From: Nemopilema nomurai
Taxonomy: Eukaryota > Cnidaria > Scyphozoa > Rhizostomeae > Rhizostomatidae
NCBI GenBank assembly: GCA_003864495.1
Contig: ML133420.1
Span: 4,488,340-4,552,339 of the forward strand
DNA length: 64,000 nucleotides
Reading direction: 5' to 3'
The notes beneath the pieces were generated by a model. The model worked only from the letters and a program-made list of their open reading frames with translations. It had not been told where the DNA came from and did no database searches. This document shows, in pieces, positions 49,058 to 60,327 of this stretch. The position numbers were made by a program, and so were the translations under genes. Within the stretch, counting starts at the first letter, position 1. Each line of letters begins with the position of its first letter.

Positions 49058-49495
49058 AAGAAAGCGAAAAGACAAAGGGATGACGTAGCTACGAGGCTTG
49101 CTACCAGGAAAATGGTGTAGTGTGCAAATCTATGTTTTTTAATTAAATGTTTAGACAATTTTGGTTGCCTATAGATGTCTCTAGAGACAAGAAACTGTCA
49201 TGCAGTATTTTAAAAACTTAAATTCAAGAAGAAAAGCATTAAGAATGTTTATGGTTGAAACTGATGCAAAGTTTATCAAGTTTTTCAATAGCAATTGACG
49301 CACACATTGCAGTTAGCACAAAAATTGGTCGCAGCTTGAATTAAATAGCATTTCTCTCGTCTGGCTAACTTTTTACCGTTTTAATTCGCTAGGCAGGAGC
49401 AATCTTTCAAAACTTTGTCATGAATTACGCTAATTATTACAATCATATCTATATATAAATGTGAGTTAATAGATAAGAAATCTCTCACACATATG

Positions 49496-51575
49496 ATACA
49501 TTCATTAGTCTGCTCCTTATCTTGTTCTTTGTAATATACACCAGTTCATCGATTCCTCTTCCCCAGTCAATTTGCGTATTGCCCATGTCCTTCTTTTGCT
49601 CTTCGACCACAATGCAATTCGTGTGCTGCAGTTCATTCAAGCAAGGTGCCACTCCAAGGCCACATTCATTGATCTTTTCAAACATGAATTTCTTTAGATT
49701 TTTTGGTGTGTAAATCCTCGTATCGTTTTGACCAGGGCAGTTGCGAGACAGAAGCTCTCCAAACAATGAAGAGTTTGCAGGGGTAGACGTAAGAGGACCA
49801 TCCATTCTACTGCAACACTCTCTGCTGTTATCACCCCCGTGCAGGTGCTCTTCTGCTCTACTTTTTGCTTTGTTTCCGTCAGCTTCAAGGGGTGTAAATG
49901 TTTCGATTCCTCCTGCTATGAAAGAGCCCTCTAGCCACTCGTGACTATCATTGTCTTGGCGTTCTTCTAGGCTATTCCAATTTTCCCTCTCATCAAATAC
50001 TGCATCTTCAGTAGCATTGCAAGTCTTTCTTTCACCCTCCTCAACTGCACAAGTTATAGCCGAAATGGATTCTGGATCTTTAATGTTGCTTAGTGACGAA
50101 TGATTTATGGCATTTTTGGCATTTAATGATTCTTGGTCATACCGTTTATTTGCTCCTGATTGTGCAAATTTTCCTTTTACGTATCTCGGTATCCAAAATA
50201 TTAAACCTGCTATGACTTGAATGCTGAAACAGAAAATTGTTCATTTTGATAAATGTGTAGTATAAAAGACATCTAAAAATTGCTCAAAACTGTAAAATAA
50301 TACTTGTTTTTCAAATAATCTTGAGTTGATTTTTAGACAAAAGTAATCTTTACGTTTCTAATCTAGTCTAATCTAATCTAGAATTGATGAAAAATATAAA
50401 TAATGATCGAAATGAGCTGCTTTACTTATGCGGGTTTACTCGTCTTTTTTTCCTTTGTGAAGTTTTAAACTGATAGTTATCAGCAAAATCAGCTTCGGAA
50501 ATAACCGAGCAGTCATTGTGGTTTGGACGTCAAAAAGATGGAAATGATGGTTTCATTTCTTAGCATTAAACTTCTACCAGGAACAAAGTTATCATGTCTT
50601 CTTTTAGTGTGCGGGAACCCATAAGTTACAATGTCTTACAGTGTTTTTAGTCGACAAATAAGAGCTCTGACCAAGCACGAACTGCAAGCTTTAATCACTG
50701 GTTTGAAATGGAGACAGGCAACGAACACAGCCACGTTGAGGACCAAGGACATCGCATTGAGTTCAAACTGCAAGTATTCTGCAAAATTGGAAATAAATTT
50801 GATACCGTATAATGTCAATGTTTCTGAAACAAGTTGTTCATGATTTTATGAGAGGTGAAGGTTTCTAAAGGAACGACTTTGTTGTGATTCAAGCAGAAGA
50901 TTGAACCAATCTCCAACTGGGCTTGACATGTCTTGATTTCTAAATTTGATGCAACGAATACCACTTAAAATGGTTCACGTTATCAAAAAAGAAACTTACT
51001 TATTACTTTTGAGCAAGAGGTCGCTGCCGACAGTTCTAAATACGGAAGCCATTCCTTGATGCCGGAAAGTGACTCCGCATCAACAACAGGTGATTTCGCC
51101 AAGTCCACAAGCATCAATCTGTTTTCCTTGCCAAAATTCAATCCAAGCAATCGATCGAGTGCAGCTGCTTCTTCGACCAACTCCCCGCCACTGGTAAGTT
51201 CGAATTCAACCAAACCACCACCATTTGCTGTGAATAACAAAATCAAGCTTCTGTTTTATCTCGCTTCATTTTAGCTATTTGAGTACTTTCAAAACATCAT
51301 TTGGAGTTTTGTCATCATGAATCAAGAATAACTCCTTTCAGCCTATGAGCATTTCAAGCATCATCTTTGCATAGACATCCGAATTGCGACATAAAATACA
51401 TGTCATAATTGCTTCAAGCTCGACATAATACTTGTTACTCACCCAAACTGCCGTTACCCTTTGACCAAACTGCAACATCCAATTTCTTATCTTCATGAAC
51501 CCTCCATGCAAGCGGAATTGAAAGAATTAAAGGAATAAAAGTCAAACCAAGACGAAGCTGCTCAAGTGCTACCAT
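49496..51575 (-). CDS. Predicted signal-peptide membrane protein with acidic tail, unrecognised
   Basis: Three exons on the minus strand. Exon 1, 51575-51443, starts MVALEQLRLG and has a hydrophobic leader (LTFIPLILSIPLAW). Exon 2, about 51230 to 51000, encodes ANGGGLVEFELTSGG, LDRLLGLNFGKENRLMLVDL and IKEWLPYLELSA. Exon 3, from about 50230 to a stop near 49496, opens with a hydrophobic run (IQVIAGLIFWIP) followed by basic RYVKGK and then about 230 polar, acidic residues including paired cysteines (RECCSRMDG). The exon 1-2 join is phase 1. The exon 2-3 join is ambiguous: the best donor (AA|GTAAGT) would need a different acceptor (CATAGCAG) from the pyrimidine-rich one (TTTCAG). The overall plan is a type I membrane protein with short ectodomain and long cytoplasmic tail. 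No family recognised. Confidence 0.5.
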
Positions 51576-52399
51576 CTTTAAACAAAAAAATCTAACGGCA
51601 ACAGAATGCCCCGACAAACCAGACCAATGAACAAAAAAAGTTAACAACCTACCCCGCAAAATCAAAACTAAAATGTGGCAGAAAGCTATAGAATTCGGAA
51701 AATTGCTCGCTAGATGAAGGAATTCGAAAAAGGTTCGAAACGTCGTATCAACGGACAAGCGAAATATCATTTCGAATCTCTAAGCAGTTTGCAACCTTTT
51801 TCTCTGAAAATGGCTTTGTACAATTCTTTTGAATATGGGATTCTTGTTAGATGATTACAACAGGGCATGCCAACGCTTCACATTTTCTCTTCATTGAATC
51901 AGAAAGAGGGCTCTCAAAGATAAATTTGGCACAAAGATGAGATCTTAAATGACTCATCCTCCTTGATTTTGAGTATAAATAGGTCTCCTGGGCTGCTCTG
52001 AGATAACACAAATGCTACACCTAAATGGCTTCGGAAACATAAATATTCAAATGACACCAGAACAAGGAAATGCAAACAAACATTCATACGTGAAAAAATT
52101 TAAAATGAGTTTTACAATAAGATAATTGAAAACGTAGGCTGATCATCGCACATACATTATTTTGTTTACCCAGCTAAATTTATGGCAGCTTTCGCTAATA
52201 AGGACCTGTTCAAAAGGAAAAAATAATTCTAATGTACAATATCTGTAATACTCCATACATTTATATAATGTCCCTTTATTAATATTTCAGACATATAAAA
52301 TCAATAAAAGATAAAGTCTGAGTTAAAATTTGAAATTGTGGCTGTTTGTCCGAAATTTGTCGATAACTCTACTGTTTGTTCTTAAGTCTCTTTTAAAAA

Positions 52400-52960
52400 T
52401 TTCGTAAAATACCTTTGACTAAGCCAATACCGTTAGAGAGTTCCAAATTAGGGCTGCTCTGCGATTGGTAGTGTTTCGTCCTATATTTGATTTTGGTCTT
52501 GTAAGTTTTACGTTTAAATTGTTCTTTGTTCTTGTATATGATGAACTTTCAACTAGATTTATCATTGCAGCAGTTACTTCAACATTTAAGGTTTTCATGT
52601 GTCAGTAGTGCAATGTTATGTTTATAAATGTACGAGATTTGTTTCCATTTACTTTCTCTGTAATTTCTTCCTTTGGAGTGTCTCTTGGTTACTTGTAAAT
52701 TAGCTTAGCTGCTCTTCGGTGAACGTTTTGAAGTGGCTCTAGTGATGGACCCGTCCCCAAGACGGCAATCCCTAATAAACTACTAGGCAGTGCTCCTTGG
52801 AAGTAGATCTTTTCAAGTACCGAGAGCGACATTGCACGCAGTTATTTTAGTTGACTGACTTTCCTTCCCAGACATGCTGCAGCGTTATCAATCTGAACAT
52901 TCCACTTGAGTTGTTTATCGATTGTGAGGAACTTTGTTTCGTAGACTACTTTTATTTGTT
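52400..52960 (-). pseudogene. Decayed non-LTR retrotransposon reverse transcriptase, 3' tail
   Basis: Minus-strand translation gives pieces typical of the C-terminal end of LINE-type reverse transcriptases: TIDKQLKWNVQIDNAAACLG, then SLEPLQNVHRRAAKLIYK followed by a stop, then SSSYTRTKNNLNVKLTRPKS and NIGRNTTNRRAALIWNSL. Frames change and stops interrupt, so it is an old 5'-truncated fossil. No poly(A) tail or target duplication was identified. Confidence 0.75.
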
Positions 52961-55700
52961 CCTTCCCCATTTTAACTTACATTAATAGTTCGACGAATGT
53001 TTTCCTATTTGACGGTAATTCTATTGGCATTTCTCAGTCAGCGTGCCGTGATAAACAAAAGCAACTAGTCGGTCATATTCCAGTTTAGAATTCTCAACTG
53101 ATGAACTCTTTTCTTAAAGCTGCAAATTCAAACACAGTCATGGCTGTTGTTACTGGGAAAAATGCGAGAAATTGGTTTAGTTATACCTGTAAAGTTCAAT
53201 GTCTATACATTAAACAAGAACCATGGAAAGATATTGGTAAACTTTCAGAAGAACAAAACCTTCTGGATCACGCTGTACATAAAAGATCTCGTATATCTGG
53301 GTCGGACTTTCTTAATGAACACTTAATTAATTACTATCAAAAGTATAAGCATTGTGGTAATTCAATAAAATTCTAAAGGCAACCTCAAGATTCGAGAATA
53401 AACAAATCGAATTGAGGGGCTTATTCGATGGGGCGCTAATTGACAATGTGTAGTTCTAGGGTGGGGACTTATTCGAAAATAAAGAGGCTTTTTCGATGAG
53501 AGGCGTGGTAATTCAGGGATTTACGTAATCTGAATGAAGATGTTTTTGGGTCATTGGGCTACATCGGTTGCAGCTTTCAAAGAGCACTATGTTACCGTTT
53601 ATAAACAATAAACGATGAAAGTACCTGGCATTTACACCCATACTTTTCAAGCGAATATGATATAGTTTGAGCCAAAGAGTGTCTAATAGAATGAAAGTCA
53701 ATGATGTAGAAGGAATTAAGCCTTAAGGTATAAACTCAATAATTCCTTTTGATCTTTACCCATATTTATTATCACTCTACGGGAGCCTCCCTAGTTATTT
53801 ATCTAGCTCTACACCACTGCTGTTGGATGAAAAAGAGTTTTTAGGACACAGATGAATGACAGGAATGACACCTTCTCTAGTGACAGATTCATTTTGAACT
53901 CCTGAAGTTTCCATATTTTCAATTTTAAAAGCATACACTTAGCATTCAAATAAAACACTTTGCTACAATATAGTATGAAAGCGATGTCCTAGCTTTGCAT
54001 GGCTGAAGACCTGAGCGTGTTTATCCATTGGTGTTTGCGTTTCTGCGCAAAATTCTTAACGGATTTAAGCAAAATATGAAATTCGGATGACTCTGGGGAG
54101 TTATTCTCAATTAGGAAAAGTTTTATTATATCGAGTTTGAAAGTTAGCTTAGTTTTAGAGAAAATGATAAGCGATTTGTTGCATTATCTTCTTTTGGGAC
54201 CAATTTCCCATTCAGGCGAATGTATTGACCGATGACCTAAAGGCAGTCTCCCATAGATGCTGGTGAAAAAACAGTGCTCTCATATTCAACAGAAACATCC
54301 AGGAAATTTACGGAGATGTTTTGCTCTATCACTATTGTGAATTTTATCGGTGGACGTTTCGAATTGAGTATTTGTGGCGATAGTCCAACTTCAGCTCCGA
54401 ATCGAAAATGACGAATGTTGTCCAAATAATGGAAATAAACCGCAGGGTCATGACCGAGAGAGCAGGCCGAAGACACCCTAAAATCAAACCTATGCAGCCA
54501 TTTTAAAACGAGGCTTAGCCAATAGGAAAACATGCATTAAACGAGGTAATATATCACAGTTCATCAATTTTTTGAACCTGTTGCCTAACATTCTCTATGA
54601 AGGACTCAGCGATCTTTTTGAAACACCATGGTATAATGAAAAACTTGGAAAAGAAGAAATTTGTATTGAAAGAAGAAATACATCCTTGACATATGCAAAT
54701 GTGAATATTGTCAGCCTTTGCATATAGGATCACATGTTTGCATGTTTATTGATTGCATCCTTTGATTGTAAAAGTGTAAAATTCGTGTACAATTCTTACT
54801 GTCTGTTAAGTAAAGTCGATTTTTGTGACATCGAGCCGGTTGCATTGCTTTGATACGTGAGATAAGAGCGTCAAGCGAGTTAGTGGGAATGTAAACAAAA
54901 GTTAGGAGAAAAGGAACATGCTGGCAGGTCGAACGAGTCCTTCAAATGCATCGGAAAATGCTTGCTTGCCTGTTGACTCAGCTGATTCAGAGGTGTCACA
55001 TTTGAGCAAATGACGGTAAACATGGATTTCAACACACGTGCAATTGATACGATTTTATTTCCTCTTTTCATTGTTCCTGTACCAAAGACCTGGACTTGAA
55101 ATTTATCTGTTTCCTCTGTAAGTCAGTTTGCTTTTCCGCATATTTTGTTACTAAAGTCACTTTGTATTTTGCAAGTCTATAGTGTTTTGAGATGCGTAGG
55201 TCAATTAGAATAGATCCAGCTAAACAATGGTGATTGAATTGATGTAAATTTTTACATTTGCCACTAAGATGAACAGTAAACTAAAGGAAGATTTCGCTTG
55301 CAAGCACGTGGAGAAAGTCAATGCTGTAGTTAAAAATGGAAGCCGAAAACTACACAAATACTCCTCTAATGAAAGTTAAGATTAGTAGTTCTTTGTCAAG
55401 CTTTTTCCTATCCTGATAAGCCAGGTGAAAGATAAGATTGACGATTACTTTTTAAGACCATCTTACTGCTTTTGTTAAGGCGTGTCTCATTGAGTTGTGC
55501 ATCTATACACACCAGAAAAGGAATTTGAGGCATTCTTTCATTGTCTTAGGTTCTAGTATTGCAACCTTCCATTAGGCCTAAAACTTGGCTCATTTCCCCA
55601 GAAACGCAGCTAATCTGTTAGGTTACTCGTGATTGCTTGTTGTGCGTTTGTTAATGGTCGACTAAGAAAAGTTCCCCTAACAGAATTGTGAGAAATTCAC
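52961..55700. other. Intergenic, no gene seen
   Basis: A 91-codon open frame at 53101-53376 (plus) and a 98-codon frame at 54237-54533 (minus) show no recognisable domain. The stretch upstream of 55,760 presumably includes the promoter and 5' UTR exon of insulin-like gene 1; an acceptor CTCAACAG ends at 55759. Confidence 0.4.
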
Positions 55701-55774
55701 ATTAGCTTTAACTTTTAAAAAGACTATAAGTGCTATTGGATACTTTTCTTCCTCAACAGGTATCAAACCTTGCG

Positions 55775-56356
55775 ATGACAGAGTCTTACAACGCCTGCAT
55801 TTTATTTGCGATAACTCTTGTTTCAAGCGCGTCACTGTGTGTTTCGTTGGTGAAAGGGAACGAAATCAAAGTCGGAGAACGAATGAAGATTTGTGGCATG
55901 GACATCTACTACGCTTTTATTGCTTGCTGTCAGTCGGGGTGCAATGGACGCAGAGCCAAGCGACTGGTTCCGGGTCAGTTTCTTCGCTCTTTAACTTCCT
56001 TTCTTCTTGAGCTCAGTCAAAGTGCTTGTTAGAATCGTCTCTTATTGCTAATCATTATATTTGTTATTCAAATGAGAAGATGGCCTTTTACTCAATTTTT
56101 CGTTTTCACCAAATTCGCCGGATATATGACAAGCACGTGGAAGCTATACGAATAAAAATGTCGAAAGAACTTCTTCATTTTAGAGAGAAATGATGTAAAG
56201 AGAACTCCGGTAATATGGAGAAAAAGTGCCGTGACATTTCTCTCAAGCAGCTCAAGGCGCAAAAGACATCTTCGCACATGGTACAGCAATGCAAGTGAAG
56301 AATGCTGCAACGAAACATGCACCTTCGAAGAAATAGCAGAATACCGATGCCATTGA
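55775..56356 (+). CDS. Insulin-like peptide 1, two exons, 123-residue precursor
   Basis: Exon 1 (55775-55973) encodes a signal peptide (ACILFAITLVSSASLCVSL) and a B chain with MKICGMDIYYAFIACCQSGC, then basic GRRAKR. A GTCAGT donor in phase 1 leads to exon 2 (56184-56356; acceptor TTCATTTTAG), with connecting peptide, an RRKR processing site and an A chain ending SEECCNETCTFEEIAEYRCH before TGA. The CCxxxC core, the LCG-like start of the B chain and the phase-1 intron in the connecting peptide are hallmarks of insulin-superfamily genes. Differences from vertebrate insulin: CC instead of a single second B-chain Cys, a further Cys three residues later, and nine instead of eight residues before the last A-chain Cys. 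Secreted hormone by homology; receptor unknown. The gene converges on insulin-like gene 2. Confidence 0.85.
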
Positions 56357-56421
56357 GCACTCTGTATACGCATTACACTTGCATTTATACCTCTGTATAC
56401 GCATTACACTTGCATTTATAC
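56357..56421. repeat. 31-bp direct duplication after insulin-like gene 1
   Basis: CTCTGTATACGCATTACACT plus TGCATTTATAC occurs twice in tandem directly after the stop codon, probably in the 3' UTR. Confidence 0.9.
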
Positions 56422-56769
56422 CAGACGCGTGTTATTATTTAGCGAAGCATACGCCGCGAAATTAATGGCAATCAAATTCAATACGCAACATGTTTCTACC
56501 TTAAGCATTTTTATCTTAAAGAGATGTATTACCTTCTTCTTCTTCAAAACATTTCTTACCACTGCCAATTTGTTTGGCATAAAAGATTATTTTAATTATA
56601 CCCGAAACAGTCCTTGGGTCAACAACATGGGGAATTCATGCCTCTCATTCGGCATGAAATCCCGATAGGAAGCACTCTTTCAATAATTTTCACAGCCAAA
56701 TAGATTTAGTTTTTATTATTTTAGGACTGGTAGGCAATGTAAAATAGTCATTAAAATTATGTCAAAAAG

Positions 56770-58554
56770 CTAGTCATGACAGTACTCTCTCAGTTCTTCT
56801 AAAACGCATCCTTCGTAGCAACATTCATGGATTGCCGTTGTACATTTCTCTTCTTCAACGTTTGGCTTTTTTGTGCCCCTGCGATGCCTTTTCAGCCCCG
56901 TAGCAATGAATGTAGTCGCCTTCGCACGGGTTATGAAGTGCTTCACTGTTTCTGAAAAAGCCACAATCACAGAAACTCTCTTACAGTAACAAAAAGAATA
57001 GTGCATAATGATATGCTAGGCGTTCATCTATTTCATAATTTATAATCATGATTGGAAGCTGATAATTCTAAAAAGCTCTATTAATATCAAATAGAGCGGA
57101 CAATCTAGAGATGATTTCCGTATGGTATCAGAATAAGTTCAATAATTTTTACAGGAAGCCAAGGTTTTGAAAACAAGATGTATAATGCAGAGATTTTAAT
57201 CAACATATGTTTATTTAATTATCTTACCATTAAACTTAAAACCCAAATTTTAAAAAAGAGCTTGGAAAAACTATAAAATAGTCTAGATGCTTGAAACAAT
57301 TACTGCTTGAAAAGCAGCTTTTGCTGTTATGCTAACGATCATTTGCGCAGGCGCTGTAGAAAGCTGTTCAATAGCTCTGATCAATAACTCACAAAGCATA
57401 GGTTTAATTTGCAGATCTTGAGGCTGTTTGCTTCATGGACGATCGGTAATGCAAAAATTGGCGAGGTCAATTGTTTCTTTTATAAGCCAGAAGTAGGCTT
57501 TTTGGAAATATCGATATCACGTGCTCAGCGGATTCGTCACCAACTCTATTGGTTTGAACTGCTTTTGGCAGACCATAAAGCAACAAGACAACAAAAACAA
57601 CTTCAGGAGTAAAAATCTTAGGTATCCAAGCATGTCTGGGTAGAAGGAAAACATTTTGCTGTCAGTGCAACTAAAATTGCAATCAGAAAACTCATTATTT
57701 CTAGCAGTTTGGTATTGGCTAGCCTGGTTTCACAAGATAAAAACTATAACAACCGTAAGGGAAGTATATCAGATAATAATAATGATGGCGAGGATAATGA
57801 CGATAATGATAGTGGATGGATCAAGGCAAGGATAGAGCGAAAAGATAGTTTTAAATCCATGCGTGGTAAAAAGAAGAAACTGTAAAGCCTATCATTTGTG
57901 AATGAACAAAACGTACACAAAAGGGAAACACAATCCGCACTGGCAGCTAGATTGTGTCCATACAAACCCCCCAGAACTAGAAGGACTGACATTAGAACTC
58001 ATTATAAAGAAAGGAACATCTGGCAATTCTAGGAGGTCACAGAGCTGAAAAGGCCTGTCTTGATGTGAAACTGGGGCTCAAATAGCCCCTCATGGCAAAA
58101 ACCCAAAAGGACTTTATCCTATAGAGAAAATATTCAAAGTTTTGAAATTTGAGATGTTGGTAGATTGTGCCGTGTTGAAGTGCCAAGTGATCATTGCATC
58201 GCCCTATCGCGCTCATAGTGACTCCTAGAGCTTCGTAAAATGATCAAATCACTGCTAAACACTTGACTGTATCTTTTCTCAGGGAAAATTAAAATTTGTA
58301 ATGGTAGATATGCGATCACCTTCAATGCGCGTCTTTCGGGAAAACAATGAGTGTGAGTAATGAAACTATGAAACATTGAGTGAGTTACCTCGTCTTTGGC
58401 TCAAGGCTTCGCATTTCTTCTGGTTGGCACAGCAGTAATCAATAGCGCTCTCGATTTCACCCATACCACAAAGCTTCATCAATTCAGCTTGCAATAGTGG
58501 CATGGTTACCACGTAAATTGACGAGATCAATAAGGCATAATGTAGATTTCGCAT
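56770..58554 (-). CDS. Insulin-like peptide 2, two exons, 115-residue precursor with 9 mature cysteines
   Basis: Exon 1 (58554-58389) encodes a signal peptide (YALLISSIYVVTMPLLQA) and a B chain LMKLCGMGEIESAIDYCC followed by ANQKKC and QRRG. The donor is CGAG|GTAACT in phase 1. Exon 2 (56951-56770; acceptor TGGCTTTTTCAG) encodes a connecting peptide rich in KR and RR (LKRHRRGTKK) and an A chain EKCTTAIHECCYEGC followed by VLEELREYCHD. Here the A-chain core is canonical CC-x3-C-x8-C, unlike genes 1 and 3, and there is an additional Cys upstream of the CC pair. With four B-chain and five A-chain cysteines the total is odd, so one may be free or pair between molecules. The intron is about 1.4 kb. 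Tandem neighbour of gene 3: both exons 2 are exactly 182 bp and begin with the same AAACA. Confidence 0.85.
57010..58380. other. Intron of insulin-like gene 2
   Basis: AT-rich, with short open frames on both strands (for example 57409-57612 and 57744-57992) that show no domains. The frame at 57409 is not an insulin chain despite a few cysteines. Confidence 0.5.
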
Positions 58555-59104
58555 CCTAACTTAATAAAATCTCTTAAAATCTAGCACCGTTGAATCCGGT
58601 TTGAATCTCTGTGTGCAGCGAATCTTTGGCTACCAATCCATTGATCTGAATCTAAAAATGTTACTGCTCTACTTATGAAGTTAGGCTACTTATAAAGTAA
58701 AGTTTCAGGGGGTTTATTTTGGTGTTGAAAAAGTACTTAGGTGTTCAATGATATTTGTCGTATTGATAGAAAAATTTGAGGAGGATAATGACGACATTAG
58801 TTGCAAAGCAGCATTAAGTCGTTAATTTCAACGTGAAAGGTAGAATTTTGTATAAAAAGCGATTTAATATTTTCTTTCTCTGGGGGAGAAATGTATTTCA
58901 GGTCCTGTGATAACAATTTTTCTTCACTGCCTGTGCAAATAAAAGTTGACAGCCCTTCTTCGGCTTGCTCTCTTGAGGGTTTGGAGGAGATGTTTTGAAA
59001 AGTGCAGTGATTTGGCATGATCTACGTCACAACGTCCTGAATGTGTCCATTCAATTCAGCGAGGCAATTTCAATGATAACACCGAAATGCTAGTGGCAGC
59101 AACA

Positions 59105-59651
59105 AATGGCTGGTGCCTAATGGCTGGTGCCTAATGGCTGGTGCCTAATGGCTGGTGCCTAATGGCTGGTGCCTAATGGCTGGTGCCTAATGGCTGGTGC
59201 CTAATTGCTGGTGCCTAATTGCTGGTGCCTAATGGCTGGTGCCTAATGGCTGGTGCCTAATGGCTGGTGCCTAATGGCTGGTGCCTAATGGCTGGTGCCT
59301 AATGGCTGGTGCCTACTGGCTGGTGCCTAATGGCTGGTGCCTAATGGCTGGTGCCTAATGGCTGGTGCCTAATGGCTGGTGCCTAATGGCTGGTGCCTAA
59401 TGGCTGGTGCCTAATGGCTGGTGCCTAATGGCTGGTGCCTAATGGCTGGTGCCTAATGGCTGGTGCCTAATGGCTGGTGCCTAATGGCTGGTGCCTAATG
59501 GCTGGTGCCTAATGGCTGGTGCCTAATGGCTGGTGCCTAATGGCTGGTGCCTAATGGCTGGTGCCTAATGGCTGGTGCCTAATGGCTGGTGCCTAATGGC
59601 TGGTGCCTAATGGCTGGTGCCTAATGGCTGGTGCCTAATGGCTGGTGCCTA
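59105..59651. repeat. 14-bp minisatellite (TGGCTGGTGCCTAA)n
   Basis: About 39 nearly perfect copies between insulin-like genes 2 and 3. The few variants seen are TTGCTGG (twice) and CTACTGG (once), so the array is very homogeneous. Confidence 0.98.
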
Positions 59652-59877
59652 TCACATACTTCGGAGGAGAAAGAAGCCTTTTTCCCCGCACCCAGCTAAA
59701 GCTGTTTACGAACCCGGAAGAATGGCATGGCTTCTTCTGTATTGGCAACTGGCAGACACAGTCCCATTGAAGACCTTTTTGTTTCTCACAATGTACAGGA
59801 GCATAACGCTACCAGTGGTGTGTTAGTAGCATTTTCAATAGTATATTCAGTTACAAGATCTTCCCTAGCTTGGCTTT

Positions 59878-59946
59878 AAAAATCAATCAATCATTACAGT
59901 CAATCAACCATTACATTACAATCAATCAATCAATCAATCAAGCATT

Positions 59947-59986
<40 letters not shown>

Positions 59987-59992
59987 CAAATT
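59878..59992. repeat. (ATCA)n microsatellite
   Basis: Interrupted runs of AATC/ATCA tetranucleotides, longest at about 59,948-59,984. Confidence 0.9.
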
Positions 59993-60327
59993 ATACAATG
60001 ATAGCTTACATAACGTGTTGCCTATTCCCTTGCTAATTTCTACGAAGACATCATACCACTTCAAGGGTTGATCTTGTGCCTCTTTCTGGCAAACAGCTTG
60101 CTGGTAATAAGAATGTTTCCCACAGAAAACAAATATTAATTGCATTTCCTAAATGCCTTTCAAATACATAGACATTCTACAGAAAGAGCTTATTGCGGAT
60201 AAGTATTCCCTTATTCCATACGCGAATCTTGATTAATGTTACATTAGCACCTGTTAACAAGGCTTGTCTATTCATTCTACGTTACAAATCGATGATCAAC
60301 ATGGACGGACTGTTCTAATCGCAAAAG

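Noticed and set aside
53101..53376. 91-codon open frame next to the retrotransposon remnant
   Set aside because: No reverse transcriptase motif or other domain, and opposite strand to the remnant; left unassigned.
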